Assembly: GCA_017511005.1 (NCBI GenBank)
Contig: JAFWLP010000052.1
Coordinates: 19,262-83,261 of the forward strand
Source: Clostridiales bacterium
GTDB taxonomy: Bacteria > Bacillota > Clostridia > Saccharofermentanales > Saccharofermentanaceae
Reading direction: 5' to 3'
Length of the DNA stretch: 64,000 bases
Position numbers and translations under genes: made by a program. Below the pieces are notes generated by a model. It was not told the DNA's origin. It did no database searches and worked only from the letters and a program-made list of their open reading frames with translations. Below are positions 9,015 through 17,864 of this stretch, piece by piece. Position 1 is the first letter of the stretch. Every line of letters begins with the position of its first letter.

Positions 9015-10430
9015 TCAATCTTCCTTTCTGTCTCTTTCCATCCTGCAGATGAAGAAGCCTTCACACTTATCAATATGTGGCAGAAGAGTGATCATGCCGT
9101 TCGCAGCAGTCTCTTCCCTTTCGTCATCCATATAGATATCCGCAGGCAGATATTTGTTTATCGGAACGGTATGGAATCTCTTGTGTTCCGATAGGAACAG
9201 CTCGACCTGATTCTCATTCTCATCAGTATTTAAGGTGCATGTGCAGTAGATCAGCGTTCCGCCTGGACGGACCATCTTCGCTGCATGCTCAAGGATCGAA
9301 TACTGCAGCGGGATAAGCTCTTCAAGCTCTTCGTAATTGAATTTGTCCCTGATATCCGGTTTTCTTCCGAGGAGACCCAAGCCGCTGCACGGAACGTCGC
9401 AAAGAACGATGTCGTATGTGCGCCTGGAATCCTTATCATCCTTGTTTATTTTCGAAGCATCGGCGCAAACAGTCTCTATTGACGTAAGTCCCAGTCTCTC
9501 ACAGTTATCCCTGACAAGTTTGAGTCTTGCCTCGTTGATATCTACGGCAATGATATAAAGATCGTCCCTGCACATCTGAGCCATATGCGTGGATTTCCCG
9601 CCCGGTGCCGCGCAGCAGTCAAGGATCTTATCCGCAACTCTGGGATGTGCTATATGAGAGGCAAGCATTGCCCCCTGACCCTGAACGAACATTCCGAATC
9701 TATTGAAACACTCAGTATTCTCAAGACCGTTAAGGCCTCCGGTTATCTCAACGCAGTCTGGTATGAAGCTGCCTTTGACGGCAGTAATGCCTTCTTTCTT
9801 AAGTTCTTTGATAACCGTGTCACGGTCGGCTTTATGCGCATCGAATCTTACAGTAATGTGCGCAGGTTCGAGCAATGCACGGCCGATCTCGAAAGCAGCC
9901 TGCTTACCGTAATCCTTCTTGAAGATACCGTAGATCTCAGGCTTTAACGCGACTCTGATCCCGGGCTTGAACTGTTCAAGATATCTCTTGGCCTCGGGGC
10001 AGTCCGCGAACTTCCTTAAGACCGCATTTACGTACCCTGATGCCTTCTGATTATATTTCTTCGTGATCTCAACAGATGAATCCACCGCTGCGTATGCGGG
10101 TATGTTATTTCCGAACTGGATCTGCCAGACAGCCATCCTTATGGCTGTTCTCGCAACCGGATCCATTGTCTCCACTTCTTCCTTGGTAATGTGCCTGATA
10201 AGGAAATCGATCGTAAAAGTATAGGTAAGCGTGCCGTAGAGCATGGCTCTTGCGAAATCGATCTTTTTCCCCTCTTCAGAAGCGATCCTGTCAGCCTTCT
10301 TGATCACAAGATTGGAATATGCATCCTTCTCATACACCCAGTAGAGCATAAGAAAACACAATTCCCGCTCGTTATCGTCGGCAATGATCTTCTGCAGTTC
10401 CTTCTTCTTGTATTTGATCGCGTCAGGCAT
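9015..10430 (-). CDS. rsmB: 16S rRNA (cytosine967-C5)-methyltransferase
   Basis: 471 residues. It methylates C967 of 16S rRNA. An N-terminal NusB-like helical domain (about 1-140) precedes the Rossmann methyltransferase domain with the SAM motif DCCAAPGGKSTHMA. The first conserved Cys is in DVPCSGLGLL, and the catalytic Cys is in IYCTCTLN. GGAGC lies before the ATG. It follows fmt by ten bases, the usual def-fmt-rsmB order. Confidence 0.95.
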   Translation of the reverse strand: MPDAIKYKKKELQKIIADDNERELCFLMLYWVYEKDAYSNLVIKKADRIASEEGKKIDFARAMLYGTLTYTFTIDFLIRHITKEEVETMDPVARTAIRMAVWQIQFGNNIPAYAAVDSSVEITKKYNQKASGYVNAVLRKFADCPEAKRYLEQFKPGIRVALKPEIYGIFKKDYGKQAAFEIGRALLEPAHITVRFDAHKADRDTVIKELKKEGITAVKGSFIPDCVEITGGLNGLENTECFNRFGMFVQGQGAMLASHIAHPRVADKILDCCAAPGGKSTHMAQMCRDDLYIIAVDINEARLKLVRDNCERLGLTSIETVCADASKINKDDKDSRRTYDIVLCDVPCSGLGLLGRKPDIRDKFNYEELEELIPLQYSILEHAAKMVRPGGTLIYCTCTLNTDENENQVELFLSEHKRFHTVPINKYLPADIYMDDEREETAANGMITLLPHIDKCEGFFICRMERDRKED

Positions 10431-10440
10431 GAATATGCTC

Positions 10441-11400
10441 CTATATTACCGGACTTCCCACTGTGAAATTATGTGCACAGTCCCTTGCGTTAAGTCTTTT
10501 GCCGCCCGGCTGCTGAAGTTCCTTTATCCTGATGTAACCGCTTCCGCATTTCACAATAAGGTTTTCTCCCTTGGCCTTAACGACCGTTCCTGGTTCGGAA
10601 TCTTTCAGTTCCTCAGGGACGGCCGATTCGTCTGATAAAACTTCAGAATCAAGCACCTTAAGCTTCTTATCTTCCTTCATTACGAAAGCGCCCGGCCAGG
10701 CGCTCAGGGCCCTTACCCTGTTATGGATATCAGCAGCATCCTGTTCCCATGTGAATTCGCCTTCCTCAGGCTTAATAGGCGGGCATAAAGTCGCTTTGCC
10801 GTCGTCCTGCCTGACCGGTGTAAGTTTACCCTCAACCCAGGCATCTATTATCTCCGGGAGCTTCGCGGCACCGGCTTCGGCAAGCCTGTTCATCAGGCTC
10901 TCCGTATGTTCGTTGGGACCTATCTCCACTTCCACCTTGTCGATGATGTCTCCGGTATCCATTCCGACATCCATCTTCATGAATGTAACACCCGTAACCT
11001 TATCACCTTCGAGTATCGCGCGCTGAACCGGAGAAGCCCCTCTCCTTGCAGGAAGAAGGCTTCCGTGACAGTTGATGCATCCGTACTTGGGAAGATCAAG
11101 GATAGCCGCGGGAAGTATCTTTCCGTATGCAGCAGTGACTATAAGGTCAGGGGCATATGAGGACAGCTTTGCCAGTGCCTCATCATTGCGGAGTGAGTCA
11201 GGCTGATAGACCTCTATGCCGTTTTCCTGAGCCATTACCTTAACCGGAGGAGCCGTAAGGATATGCTTGCGTCCGACAGGCTTGTCCGGCTGACACAACG
11301 CCAGAACGACATTATAACCGGAATCGATCAGTGCCTTGAGGTTCGTGCCTGCGAATTCAGGCGTTCCCATGAATATTATCTTAAGTTCACGCCTGTCCAC
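10441..11400 (-). CDS. fmt: Methionyl-tRNA formyltransferase
   Basis: 319 residues. It formylates initiator Met-tRNA using 10-formyl-THF. Signatures: FMGTPEFA, NCHGSLLPARRGASPVQRAI (catalytic Asn and His) and DTGDI, with a C-terminal OB-like tRNA-binding domain. The start codon is GTG, three bases after the def stop, with GAGGA positioned seven bases before it inside def. Paired with def, which removes the formyl group. Confidence 0.96.
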   Translation of the reverse strand: MDRRELKIIFMGTPEFAGTNLKALIDSGYNVVLALCQPDKPVGRKHILTAPPVKVMAQENGIEVYQPDSLRNDEALAKLSSYAPDLIVTAAYGKILPAAILDLPKYGCINCHGSLLPARRGASPVQRAILEGDKVTGVTFMKMDVGMDTGDIIDKVEVEIGPNEHTESLMNRLAEAGAAKLPEIIDAWVEGKLTPVRQDDGKATLCPPIKPEEGEFTWEQDAADIHNRVRALSAWPGAFVMKEDKKLKVLDSEVLSDESAVPEELKDSEPGTVVKAKGENLIVKCGSGYIRIKELQQPGGKRLNARDCAHNFTVGSPVI

Positions 11401-11403
11401 TTC

Positions 11404-11886
11404 TTAATCCTCATCACTGTCGGTAGAATAGATCTTGCCGTCTACTGATTTGTCTATGAAAAGAATGCCGTTCAGATGGTCATTTTCATGACATATGCAT
11501 CTTGCGAGCAGATCATCGGCTTCAAGTATGAATTCCTCACCGTCACGGTTCAGCGCCTTGATCTTTACGTGCTGAGGCCTCTCAACCTCGCATGTCTTGC
11601 CGGGAACCGACAGGCATCCTTCATTATCTGTCTGGGAACCCGAGACCTCCAGGATCTCTGGATTGATGAACTCGATCAAGCCGTGCTCGTCACCTACGTC
11701 AACGACGAAAACTCTTCTGAGTACACCGACCTGAGGAGCGGCTATGCCTATTCCCCTGCCCTCGAAATACATGGTGTCTGCCATGTCATCCAAAAGCTTA
11801 ATGATCCTGGGACTTATCTCATCCACAGGTCTGCTCGTCTTACGGAGAAGCGGATCACCTTCAATAACAAGATTTCTTAAAGCCAT
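11404..11886 (-). CDS. def: Peptide deformylase
   Basis: 160 residues. A metal hydrolase that removes the N-formyl group from nascent proteins. All three motifs are present: [18 protein letters not shown] (metal Cys) and CHENDHLNG (HExxH). It is the first gene of the nine-gene operon; the primosomal helicase priA, often just upstream in Firmicutes, is absent here. GGAGA lies ten bases before the ATG. Confidence 0.96.
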   Translation of the reverse strand: MALRNLVIEGDPLLRKTSRPVDEISPRIIKLLDDMADTMYFEGRGIGIAAPQVGVLRRVFVVDVGDEHGLIEFINPEILEVSGSQTDNEGCLSVPGKTCEVERPQHVKIKALNRDGEEFILEADDLLARCICHENDHLNGILFIDKSVDGKIYSTDSDED

Positions 11887-11934
11887 TTATATCGTCTCCA
11901 ATCCGAATTTTTCCGTAAATATTATAATTTTTTA

Positions 11935-11964
11935 TATATAAATACACAAGAAAACAAACATCAA
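11935..11964 (-). promoter_or_regulatory. Putative promoter of the def operon
   Basis: TTGATG and TATATA lie 18 bases apart on the minus strand in an AT-rich leader about 50 bases upstream of def. The -35 element is itself one of the GTTGAT repeats described separately. Confidence 0.5.
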
Positions 11965-12040
11965 CTTTTTTATCAACCAAAACAGCCCGAAACATATCAC
12001 CACAGTTGATTTCTGCTAAAAATCAACTTTTTCATCAACT
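11957..12040. repeat. Cluster of GTTGAT motifs upstream of the def promoter
   Basis: Within about 80 bases the minus strand carries four GTTGAT direct copies (near 11960, 11970, 12022 and 12035) and one inverted copy. The inverted copy (near 12004) pairs with the neighbouring one as AGTTGATTT...AAATCAACT, a perfect nine-base inverted repeat. They sit in the 278-base gap between ahcY and def and could be an operator array. There is no coding potential here. Confidence 0.5.
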
Positions 12041-12061
12041 TTTCGGGGTGGAAATACTATC

Positions 12062-12094
12062 AAAAAAAATGCATCCTTCATTTCAGGATGCATT
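12062..12094 (-). terminator. Rho-independent terminator after ahcY
   Basis: On the minus strand AATGCATCC pairs perfectly with GGATGCATT around a nine-base loop, followed by a run of T. It lies about 70 bases past the ahcY stop. Confidence 0.85.
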
Positions 12095-12164
12095 CCGAAT
12101 CAAAATATTTATTTAGTAAAAGACAAAATTCCTGTTCAGGTTGTCTAAGACGTTTCCCGGACTA

Positions 12165-13424
12165 TCAAAGATCCCAGGAACTGATGTACTTCTCCTGTTC
12201 GGGTGTAAGCTTGTCGATCGAGATGCCCTTTGTCTTAAGAAGGATTTCGGCAACGCGGTTATCAATGACCTCTGGTGTCTGATATACGTCGACAGGGAGT
12301 CTGTCAGGATTATCAGCGATATACATGGCCGACTGCGCCTGCAGAGCGAAGCTCATGTCCATGATCTCGACCGGATGTCCGTCTCCTGACGCGAGGTTGA
12401 CCAAACGTCCCTCGGCGATAACACATACCGTATTGCCGTTCCTAAGTTTATAACCGATGATATTGTTTCTGAGTTCAGTCTTTTCTACGCAGTTGTCATT
12501 AAGATCCTTAACGCTGACCTCACAGTCGAAGTGACCGGCATTGCAGCATACCGCACCGTCTTTCATCGCTTCGAAATGTCTCTGTACGATTACGTCTTTA
12601 CATCCTGTAACCGTTACGAAGAAGTCGCCCAGAGGAGCTGCTTCATCCATGGTCATAACCTGATAGCCTTCCATGATGGCTTCGCATGCCTTGACCGGAT
12701 CGATCTCGGTAACGATGACCTTAGCACCAAGGCCCTTTGCCCTCATTGCCACGCCTCTTCCGCACATGCCATAGCCTGCAACCACCACGGTCTTGCCTGC
12801 AACTACCAGGTTGGTCGTAGCCATGATGGCAGTCCATACGGATTGGCCTGTTCCGAACCTGTTATCGAAAAGATGCTTGCATCTTGCATCATTAACCGCG
12901 ATTACGGGATAAAGGAGCTTATTCTCGCCTTTTAAAATCTCAAGTCTGTGTACGCCTGTCGTTGTCTCTTCACAGCCGCCTCTTACATTTGCTGCCATGT
13001 CCTTAAGTTCAGAATGAAGGAGCAGCGCAAAATCGCCGCCGTCATCGATCACGATGTCAGGTCTGAAACTGAGTGCTTTCCTGAGTCTTCCCCAATACTC
13101 TTCCTCACTGTCTCCGTGGACCGCATAAACATTCATAATATCCATGGATGCCAGAGCAGCGGCAACGTCGTCCTGTGTTGACAACGGATTGCATCCTGTA
13201 AGAGCAACTTCCGCGCCTCCGCGTGCCAAAGCCCTTGCAAGGCATGCGGTCTTGGCCTCAACGTGTACCGATACGGAGATCTTAAGGCGTTTGAACGGCT
13301 GTTTCTCAATGAGTTCGCTCTCAATTGCACGGAGAACGGGCATATTACGGTAAGCCCATTCGATCTTCTTTATTCCTGAGGGTGCAAGATCAATATCCTT
13401 TACTTCGAAATTAAATGTACTCAT
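12165..13424 (-). CDS. ahcY: Adenosylhomocysteinase
   Basis: 419 residues. It hydrolyses S-adenosylhomocysteine to adenosine and homocysteine, relieving inhibition of methyltransferases. Seen: the NAD-binding GYGMCGRGVAMRAKGLGA, TDPVKA-like segment and the substrate region with NCNPLSTQDDVAAAL and CEETTTGVHRL. It is the shorter bacterial/archaeal form. ATG at 13424 has AAGGAG eight bases upstream; the GTG at 13433 is too close to that site. It follows punA by 28 bases, suggesting coupled nucleoside salvage. Confidence 0.94.
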   Translation of the reverse strand: MSTFNFEVKDIDLAPSGIKKIEWAYRNMPVLRAIESELIEKQPFKRLKISVSVHVEAKTACLARALARGGAEVALTGCNPLSTQDDVAAALASMDIMNVYAVHGDSEEEYWGRLRKALSFRPDIVIDDGGDFALLLHSELKDMAANVRGGCEETTTGVHRLEILKGENKLLYPVIAVNDARCKHLFDNRFGTGQSVWTAIMATTNLVVAGKTVVVAGYGMCGRGVAMRAKGLGAKVIVTEIDPVKACEAIMEGYQVMTMDEAAPLGDFFVTVTGCKDVIVQRHFEAMKDGAVCCNAGHFDCEVSVKDLNDNCVEKTELRNNIIGYKLRNGNTVCVIAEGRLVNLASGDGHPVEIMDMSFALQAQSAMYIADNPDRLPVDVYQTPEVIDNRVAEILLKTKGISIDKLTPEQEKYISSWDL

Positions 13425-13452
13425 CTTAAACACTCCTTAATCTTAATTTTTC

Positions 13453-14304
13453 TTAATCAGCAAACTCCAGCCGCTTTACGAATTCCTTGACCAGCGCGCA
13501 GCTGTTTTTTGAAGCCAGCGCAGCATTATCAAGAACTTCCTGTTCGGATAAGGGATTACCGGTAATGCCTGCAGCCATGTTTGTAATGCATGACATTGCA
13601 GCTACTTTTATGCCCATATGGGAAGCTGCGACCGCTTCGGGAACAGTAGACATACCGACACAATCAGCACCCATGATCCTTAATGCTCTGATCTCAGCAG
13701 GGGTCTCATACTGGGGGCCTTTACTGTATGCATACACTCCGCGGCTTATCCTGATCTGAAGGTCACGCGCACAGTTGACCAGAGTATCGGTAAGCTCAGA
13801 ATCGTAAACGTGACACTGATCCGGGAATCTCGTGCCGAATTCCGCGATATTAGGTCCTCTTAAGACAGGCTCAGCATTGAATGAAATGTGATCTGTTATC
13901 GCAACCAATTCAGGGACTTTCATGTCAAGATTGACTCCGCCGGCAGCATTTGTCAGAAGGAGCGCCTTTACACCAAGTCTTCCCATGACCCTGACATAGA
14001 AAGTAACCGTCTCCATCGGATATCCTTCATAATAATGGAACCTGCCGTTCATCATGAAAACGGATTTCCCGGAAAGATTGCCGATGATAAGGGAACCTTT
14101 GTGTCCGGGTGCTGTGGATACAGGAAATCCGGGAATGTCCTTATAAGGGATCTCAAGAGGTTCTTCAGCCATTGAGGATAACGGTCCCAGCCCTGAACCC
14201 AGGACTATGCAAACAGACGGAAAAACGCGCCCTGAAAGAGCATTTCTGATATAATCAGCAGCTCCGTCAACGCGTTTTACAAATTCAGCAGTATCAGTGA
14301 TCAT
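13453..14304 (-). CDS. punA: Purine-nucleoside phosphorylase, trimeric PNP family
   Basis: 283 residues. It phosphorolyses purine nucleosides, in this class mainly inosine and guanosine, to base and ribose 1-phosphate. Signatures: IVLGSGLGPL (phosphate loop), GRFHYYEGY, LLTNAAGGVN, YSKGPQYETPAEIR and the GADCVGMSTVPE segment before the C-terminal VSCITN-like strand (here MSCITNMAAG). It starts ten bases after the secA stop, so secA-punA-ahcY looks like one operon. Confidence 0.93.
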   Translation of the reverse strand: MITDTAEFVKRVDGAADYIRNALSGRVFPSVCIVLGSGLGPLSSMAEEPLEIPYKDIPGFPVSTAPGHKGSLIIGNLSGKSVFMMNGRFHYYEGYPMETVTFYVRVMGRLGVKALLLTNAAGGVNLDMKVPELVAITDHISFNAEPVLRGPNIAEFGTRFPDQCHVYDSELTDTLVNCARDLQIRISRGVYAYSKGPQYETPAEIRALRIMGADCVGMSTVPEAVAASHMGIKVAAMSCITNMAAGITGNPLSEQEVLDNAALASKNSCALVKEFVKRLEFAD

Positions 14305-14313
14305 AAAAATCTC

Positions 14314-17109
14314 TTATTTCTTTCCGCAGCAATCCTTGTATTTCTTGCCGGAACCGCAGGGACAGGGATCATTCCTTCCAACCTTGGAAGAATCACGCTT
14401 TACGGGAGCCTGAGGGGCGTTGTTGCCCGTAGTACCCTGAATGGGCTTTGAAGCGGACTGGGGAGTTATTGCGGGAGTATCCGCATGGCTCTCCTTCATC
14501 TCCCTGACCTGAGGCTTTGCCTCGATCTTTGTCTCAGGAGTGAACTTTGCCCTCATAATGAACTTAACGGCATCATTCTGGATGTTCTCGTTCATCTCTT
14601 CGAACATTGCAGAACCTTCAAGCTTGTACTCAACTACAGGATCGTGCTGACCGATACTTCTCATTCTTATAGAGCTTGAAAGCTGATCCAATGCATCAAT
14701 GTGATCCATCCACTTGAGGTCGACCGTCCTGAGGAGGATCTGGCGCTCAACTTCACGGTAGATCTCAGTCGAGATCTCCTCTTCCCTTTGAGCAATCTGT
14801 TCCTTGGCTTCCTCAGCAATAAGGGAAACAAGCTCATCACAGTCCGGAATATCTTTGCTGACATCCTGGACAAGAAGAACGGAAGGAAGCTGCCCGAAGA
14901 TATCCTCCAGCATCTTACCGAGTGAATATCTCTCCGTTGCGGTTATGACACCGTCCAATGCAAACTGGTTGCAAACTCTTGAAGCGACACGGTCAACCAT
15001 CTGCAGATAGATTCCGTGAACGTCTTCACCGTAAATGACCTGTCTTCTCTGCTCATATGTGATGGTTCTCTGAACGTTGTTGACGTCATCGTATTCAAGG
15101 ACGCTCTTACGTGCGGAGAAATGCATTGCCTCGAGCTTCTTCTGTGAGCTGTCGATGACTTTTGTAAGCGATTTGACCTGAAGCTCCATGTCATCTTCTA
15201 TACCGAGACTGTCATAGAGAACGGAAACCCTGTCACCTCCGAATATTCTCAGTAGGTCATCTTCAAGTGAGAGGAAGAACTTCGATCTTCCGGGGTCACC
15301 CTGACGTCCTGCACGTCCCTTGAGCTGGTTATCGATTCGTCTTGATTCGTGACGCTCCGTACCTACGATGTAAAGACCTCCGAGCTGTCTTACTTCCTCT
15401 GCCTCGGGAGCGAGTTCCTCCTTGAACTTGCTCTCAAGAGTCGAGAATCTGTTTCTTGCCTCAAGGATGAGTTCGTCCTCGGTCTCGTTGTGAGCGGTTG
15501 AAGCAGCGATGAGATCTTCCGTGTAACCCAGTCTTCTCATCTCCTGGAGAGCCATAAACTCGGCGTTACCGCCCAGGATGATATCGGTACCACGTCCTGC
15601 CATGTTGGTCGCGATGGTAACCGCGCCCTTACGGCCTGCCTGTGCAACGATCTCAGCCTCACGCATATGATTCTTCGCGTTGAGGACGTTATGCTTTATG
15701 CCGTATTTCGAGAAAATGCGTGAAAGCAGCTCGGACTTGTCAACGTTGACCGTACCGACAAGAACAGGCTGTCCCTTTGAATTCGCTTCCTTTACAGTCT
15801 TAAGGATAGCCGCATATTTGCCGTTCTCGGTCTTGAAAACGCCGTCATTCTCATCAACTCTGATAACAGGCTTGTTTGTGGGGATCTGGATAACGTCAAG
15901 ATTATAGATCTGCCTGAACTCGGCTTCCTCTGTATAAGCCGTACCGGTCATGCCGGAAAGCTTTGTGTACATACGGAAAAAGTTCTGGAATGTAATGGTT
16001 GCAAGTGTCTTGTTCTCATTTGCGACCTTGACGTGCTCTTTTGCTTCGATAGCCTGGTGGACACCGTCACTGAAACGTCTTCCCGGCATAAGTCGTCCGG
16101 TAAAGTCGTCTACGATGATGACCTCACCGTCCTGTACGATATACTGCTGGTCTTTCTTGAAGTTGCCGTTAGCCTTCAAAGCATTGTTGATATAGTGCTG
16201 AAGGTCAAAGTTATCCGGATCTGAGAGGTTCTCGATATTGAAGAACTTCTCGGCCTTCGCGATACCGTTTGCGGTAAGCACTGATGTCTTTGCCTTCTCG
16301 TCGGTAACGTAATCAGCGTCACCTACAAGCTCATCCATGTCAACCTTATCGTCAGTCTCAACTACCGTGTACTGCTTAAGGGACTTAACGAACGTATCTG
16401 CCTTCTGATAAAGGTCGGAAGATTCGGTGCCTCTGCCGGAGATAATGAGCGGTGTTCTGGCCTCATCGATAAGGATCGAGTCGACCTCGTCGACGATGGC
16501 ATAGTTCAGTTCCCTTTGAGCTATCTGATCCTTGTTTACGACCATGTTGTCACGCAGGTAGTCGAATCCGAACTCGTTGTTGGTTCCGTAAACGATATCG
16601 CTGGCATACATTCCCTTACGGTCTTTCATCGGGATATCGTGAATTATGAGACCTACGCTCATCTTAAGGAACTTGTAGATCTTTCCCATCCATTCGGAGT
16701 CACGCTTTGCAAGGTAATCGTTTACCGTTACGACGTGAACACCTTTACCGGTAAGCGCATTCAGGTAAACAGGCATCGTAGCTACGAGCGTCTTACCTTC
16801 ACCTGTCTTCATCTCGGCAATTCTTCCCTGGTGAAGGATGATACCGCCGATTACCTGTACCCTGTAGGGCTTCATGCCCAAAACTCTCCATGCAGCTTCT
16901 CTTACCGTCGCAAATGCTTCGGGGAGCAGAGAATCCAAAGACTCGCCATCGGCATATCTCTTCCTGAATTCATCCGTCTTTGCTGCCAGATCGTGATCTG
17001 AGAGCTTTGAATACTCGTCTTCATAGGAGAATACTTTGTCTACCAGAGGATTGATCCTCTTAAGTTCGTGATCGCTGTGTGAACCGAAAATGCTTTCAAT
17101 TAAACCCAT
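14314..17109 (-). CDS. secA: Preprotein translocase ATPase SecA
   Basis: 931 residues, full length. The motor that drives unfolded preproteins through SecYEG. Walker A MKTGEGKTL, DEVDSILIDEARTPLI (DEAD region), the preprotein-binding domain, MTGTAYTEEAEF, TNMAGRGTDIILGGN and GRAGRQGDPG are all present. The C-terminus carries a Pro/Gln-rich linker and the zinc SEC-C motif ([16 protein letters not shown]), which binds SecB-like partners or ribosomes. AAGGT precedes the ATG; it follows the YerC-like gene by 12 bases. Confidence 0.97.
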   Translation of the reverse strand: MGLIESIFGSHSDHELKRINPLVDKVFSYEDEYSKLSDHDLAAKTDEFRKRYADGESLDSLLPEAFATVREAAWRVLGMKPYRVQVIGGIILHQGRIAEMKTGEGKTLVATMPVYLNALTGKGVHVVTVNDYLAKRDSEWMGKIYKFLKMSVGLIIHDIPMKDRKGMYASDIVYGTNNEFGFDYLRDNMVVNKDQIAQRELNYAIVDEVDSILIDEARTPLIISGRGTESSDLYQKADTFVKSLKQYTVVETDDKVDMDELVGDADYVTDEKAKTSVLTANGIAKAEKFFNIENLSDPDNFDLQHYINNALKANGNFKKDQQYIVQDGEVIIVDDFTGRLMPGRRFSDGVHQAIEAKEHVKVANENKTLATITFQNFFRMYTKLSGMTGTAYTEEAEFRQIYNLDVIQIPTNKPVIRVDENDGVFKTENGKYAAILKTVKEANSKGQPVLVGTVNVDKSELLSRIFSKYGIKHNVLNAKNHMREAEIVAQAGRKGAVTIATNMAGRGTDIILGGNAEFMALQEMRRLGYTEDLIAASTAHNETEDELILEARNRFSTLESKFKEELAPEAEEVRQLGGLYIVGTERHESRRIDNQLKGRAGRQGDPGRSKFFLSLEDDLLRIFGGDRVSVLYDSLGIEDDMELQVKSLTKVIDSSQKKLEAMHFSARKSVLEYDDVNNVQRTITYEQRRQVIYGEDVHGIYLQMVDRVASRVCNQFALDGVITATERYSLGKMLEDIFGQLPSVLLVQDVSKDIPDCDELVSLIAEEAKEQIAQREEEISTEIYREVERQILLRTVDLKWMDHIDALDQLSSSIRMRSIGQHDPVVEYKLEGSAMFEEMNENIQNDAVKFIMRAKFTPETKIEAKPQVREMKESHADTPAITPQSASKPIQGTTGNNAPQAPVKRDSSKVGRNDPCPCGSGKKYKDCCGKK

Positions 17110-17121
17110 CTTGTACCTTCA

Positions 17122-17541
17122 TCATTCTTCTTTATTTTCTTCGGCAGCTTCCTTGAGCCTTGCAAGCGCCGTTCTGTATCCCCCGTCGGGATTGACATAA
17201 CAGTTCTTGACCCTCGAGATCGTCGTGGAACTGACCTTGGTTGAAGATCTGGCTTTGCCACGAGCCCTGCCTGTTGATTTCTTTTCCGTTTCCGCTTTGC
17301 TTCCGTCAGCAGCTTCAGCGGGTGAGATCTCTTTTATGATCTCCTCATAACTCTTTCCCTGTTCGATCCTTCTTACGATCTGCCAACGGTGGAGAAATGA
17401 GTGAAGCTCATTTATCGAGCAGAGATCCTTAAAAAATTTATGCATCTCTGCGCTGTCCCTCATGGTCAGCATCGCATTATAAAGATCTGTTAACTCCTCC
17501 AATTCATTCTCTGTAAAATGAGTGTCATTAATGTTATCCAT
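17122..17541 (-). CDS. yerC: YerC/TrpR-family DNA-binding protein with an insertion in its helix-turn-helix
   Basis: 139 residues. The N-terminal helices (LYNAMLTMRDSAEMHKFFKD, CSINELHSFLHRWQIVRRIEQGKSYEEIIKE) and C-terminal TTISRVKNCYVNPDGGYRTAL match the YerC/YecD family of TrpR-related regulators. Between the first HTH helix (EEIIKEIS) and the recognition helix (TTISRV), where the family has about five residues, lie roughly 35 residues of Ala/Lys/Arg/Ser-rich sequence. The frame is continuous, so this is not a frameshift. It leads the secA operon. Confidence 0.85.
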   Translation of the reverse strand: MDNINDTHFTENELEELTDLYNAMLTMRDSAEMHKFFKDLCSINELHSFLHRWQIVRRIEQGKSYEEIIKEISPAEAADGSKAETEKKSTGRARGKARSSTKVSSTTISRVKNCYVNPDGGYRTALARLKEAAEENKEE

Positions 17542-17560
17542 CTTGCTACCTTTACCGATA

Positions 17561-17794
17561 TCATGAAACGACTCTCATAATGTAATCCCAGAGAGGCTGG
17601 GCATATCCCATGTAAACCGCAACGAAAAATGCCGTAATGGCAACAACGATGAGAATACCCAGGAGTAATCTGGAGAATATGAGATTGGTCTTGGCTCTTC
17701 TGAGAGAATCGCCTATGGAAAGCGACGTGGTCTTGTCCGTGGTGATCTTAGAATTGGCCAGACTCGGACGCCTTACGTTGTTATCATGTCTCAA
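17561..17794 (-). CDS. Small single-pass membrane protein of unknown function
   Basis: About 77 residues: a basic polar N-terminus (RHDNNVRRPSLANSK), one membrane helix (LLLGILIVVAITAFFVAVYMG) and a short tail ending VVS. I place the start at a TTG (17794), eight bases after GGAGG; a longer frame from another TTG at 17809 would contain that site. It is the first gene after a good promoter (17822-17850) and 19 bases before yerC, so it heads the yerC-secA-punA-ahcY unit. I do not recognise the family; a link to secretion is only positional. Confidence 0.6.
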   Translation of the reverse strand: MRHDNNVRRPSLANSKITTDKTTSLSIGDSLRRAKTNLIFSRLLLGILIVVAITAFFVAVYMGYAQPLWDYIMRVVS

Positions 17795-17821
17795 TGTGCT
17801 TACCTCCAAACATACTCATAC

Positions 17822-17850
17822 ATAATAACGCATTATTTATTTTAATACAA
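17822..17850 (-). promoter_or_regulatory. Putative sigma-A promoter of the small-membrane-protein-yerC-secA operon
   Basis: TTGTAT and TATTAT separated by 17 bases on the minus strand, about 28 bases upstream of the TTG start at 17794. Confidence 0.6.
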
Positions 17851-17864
17851 TAAAGGCGCAGACT

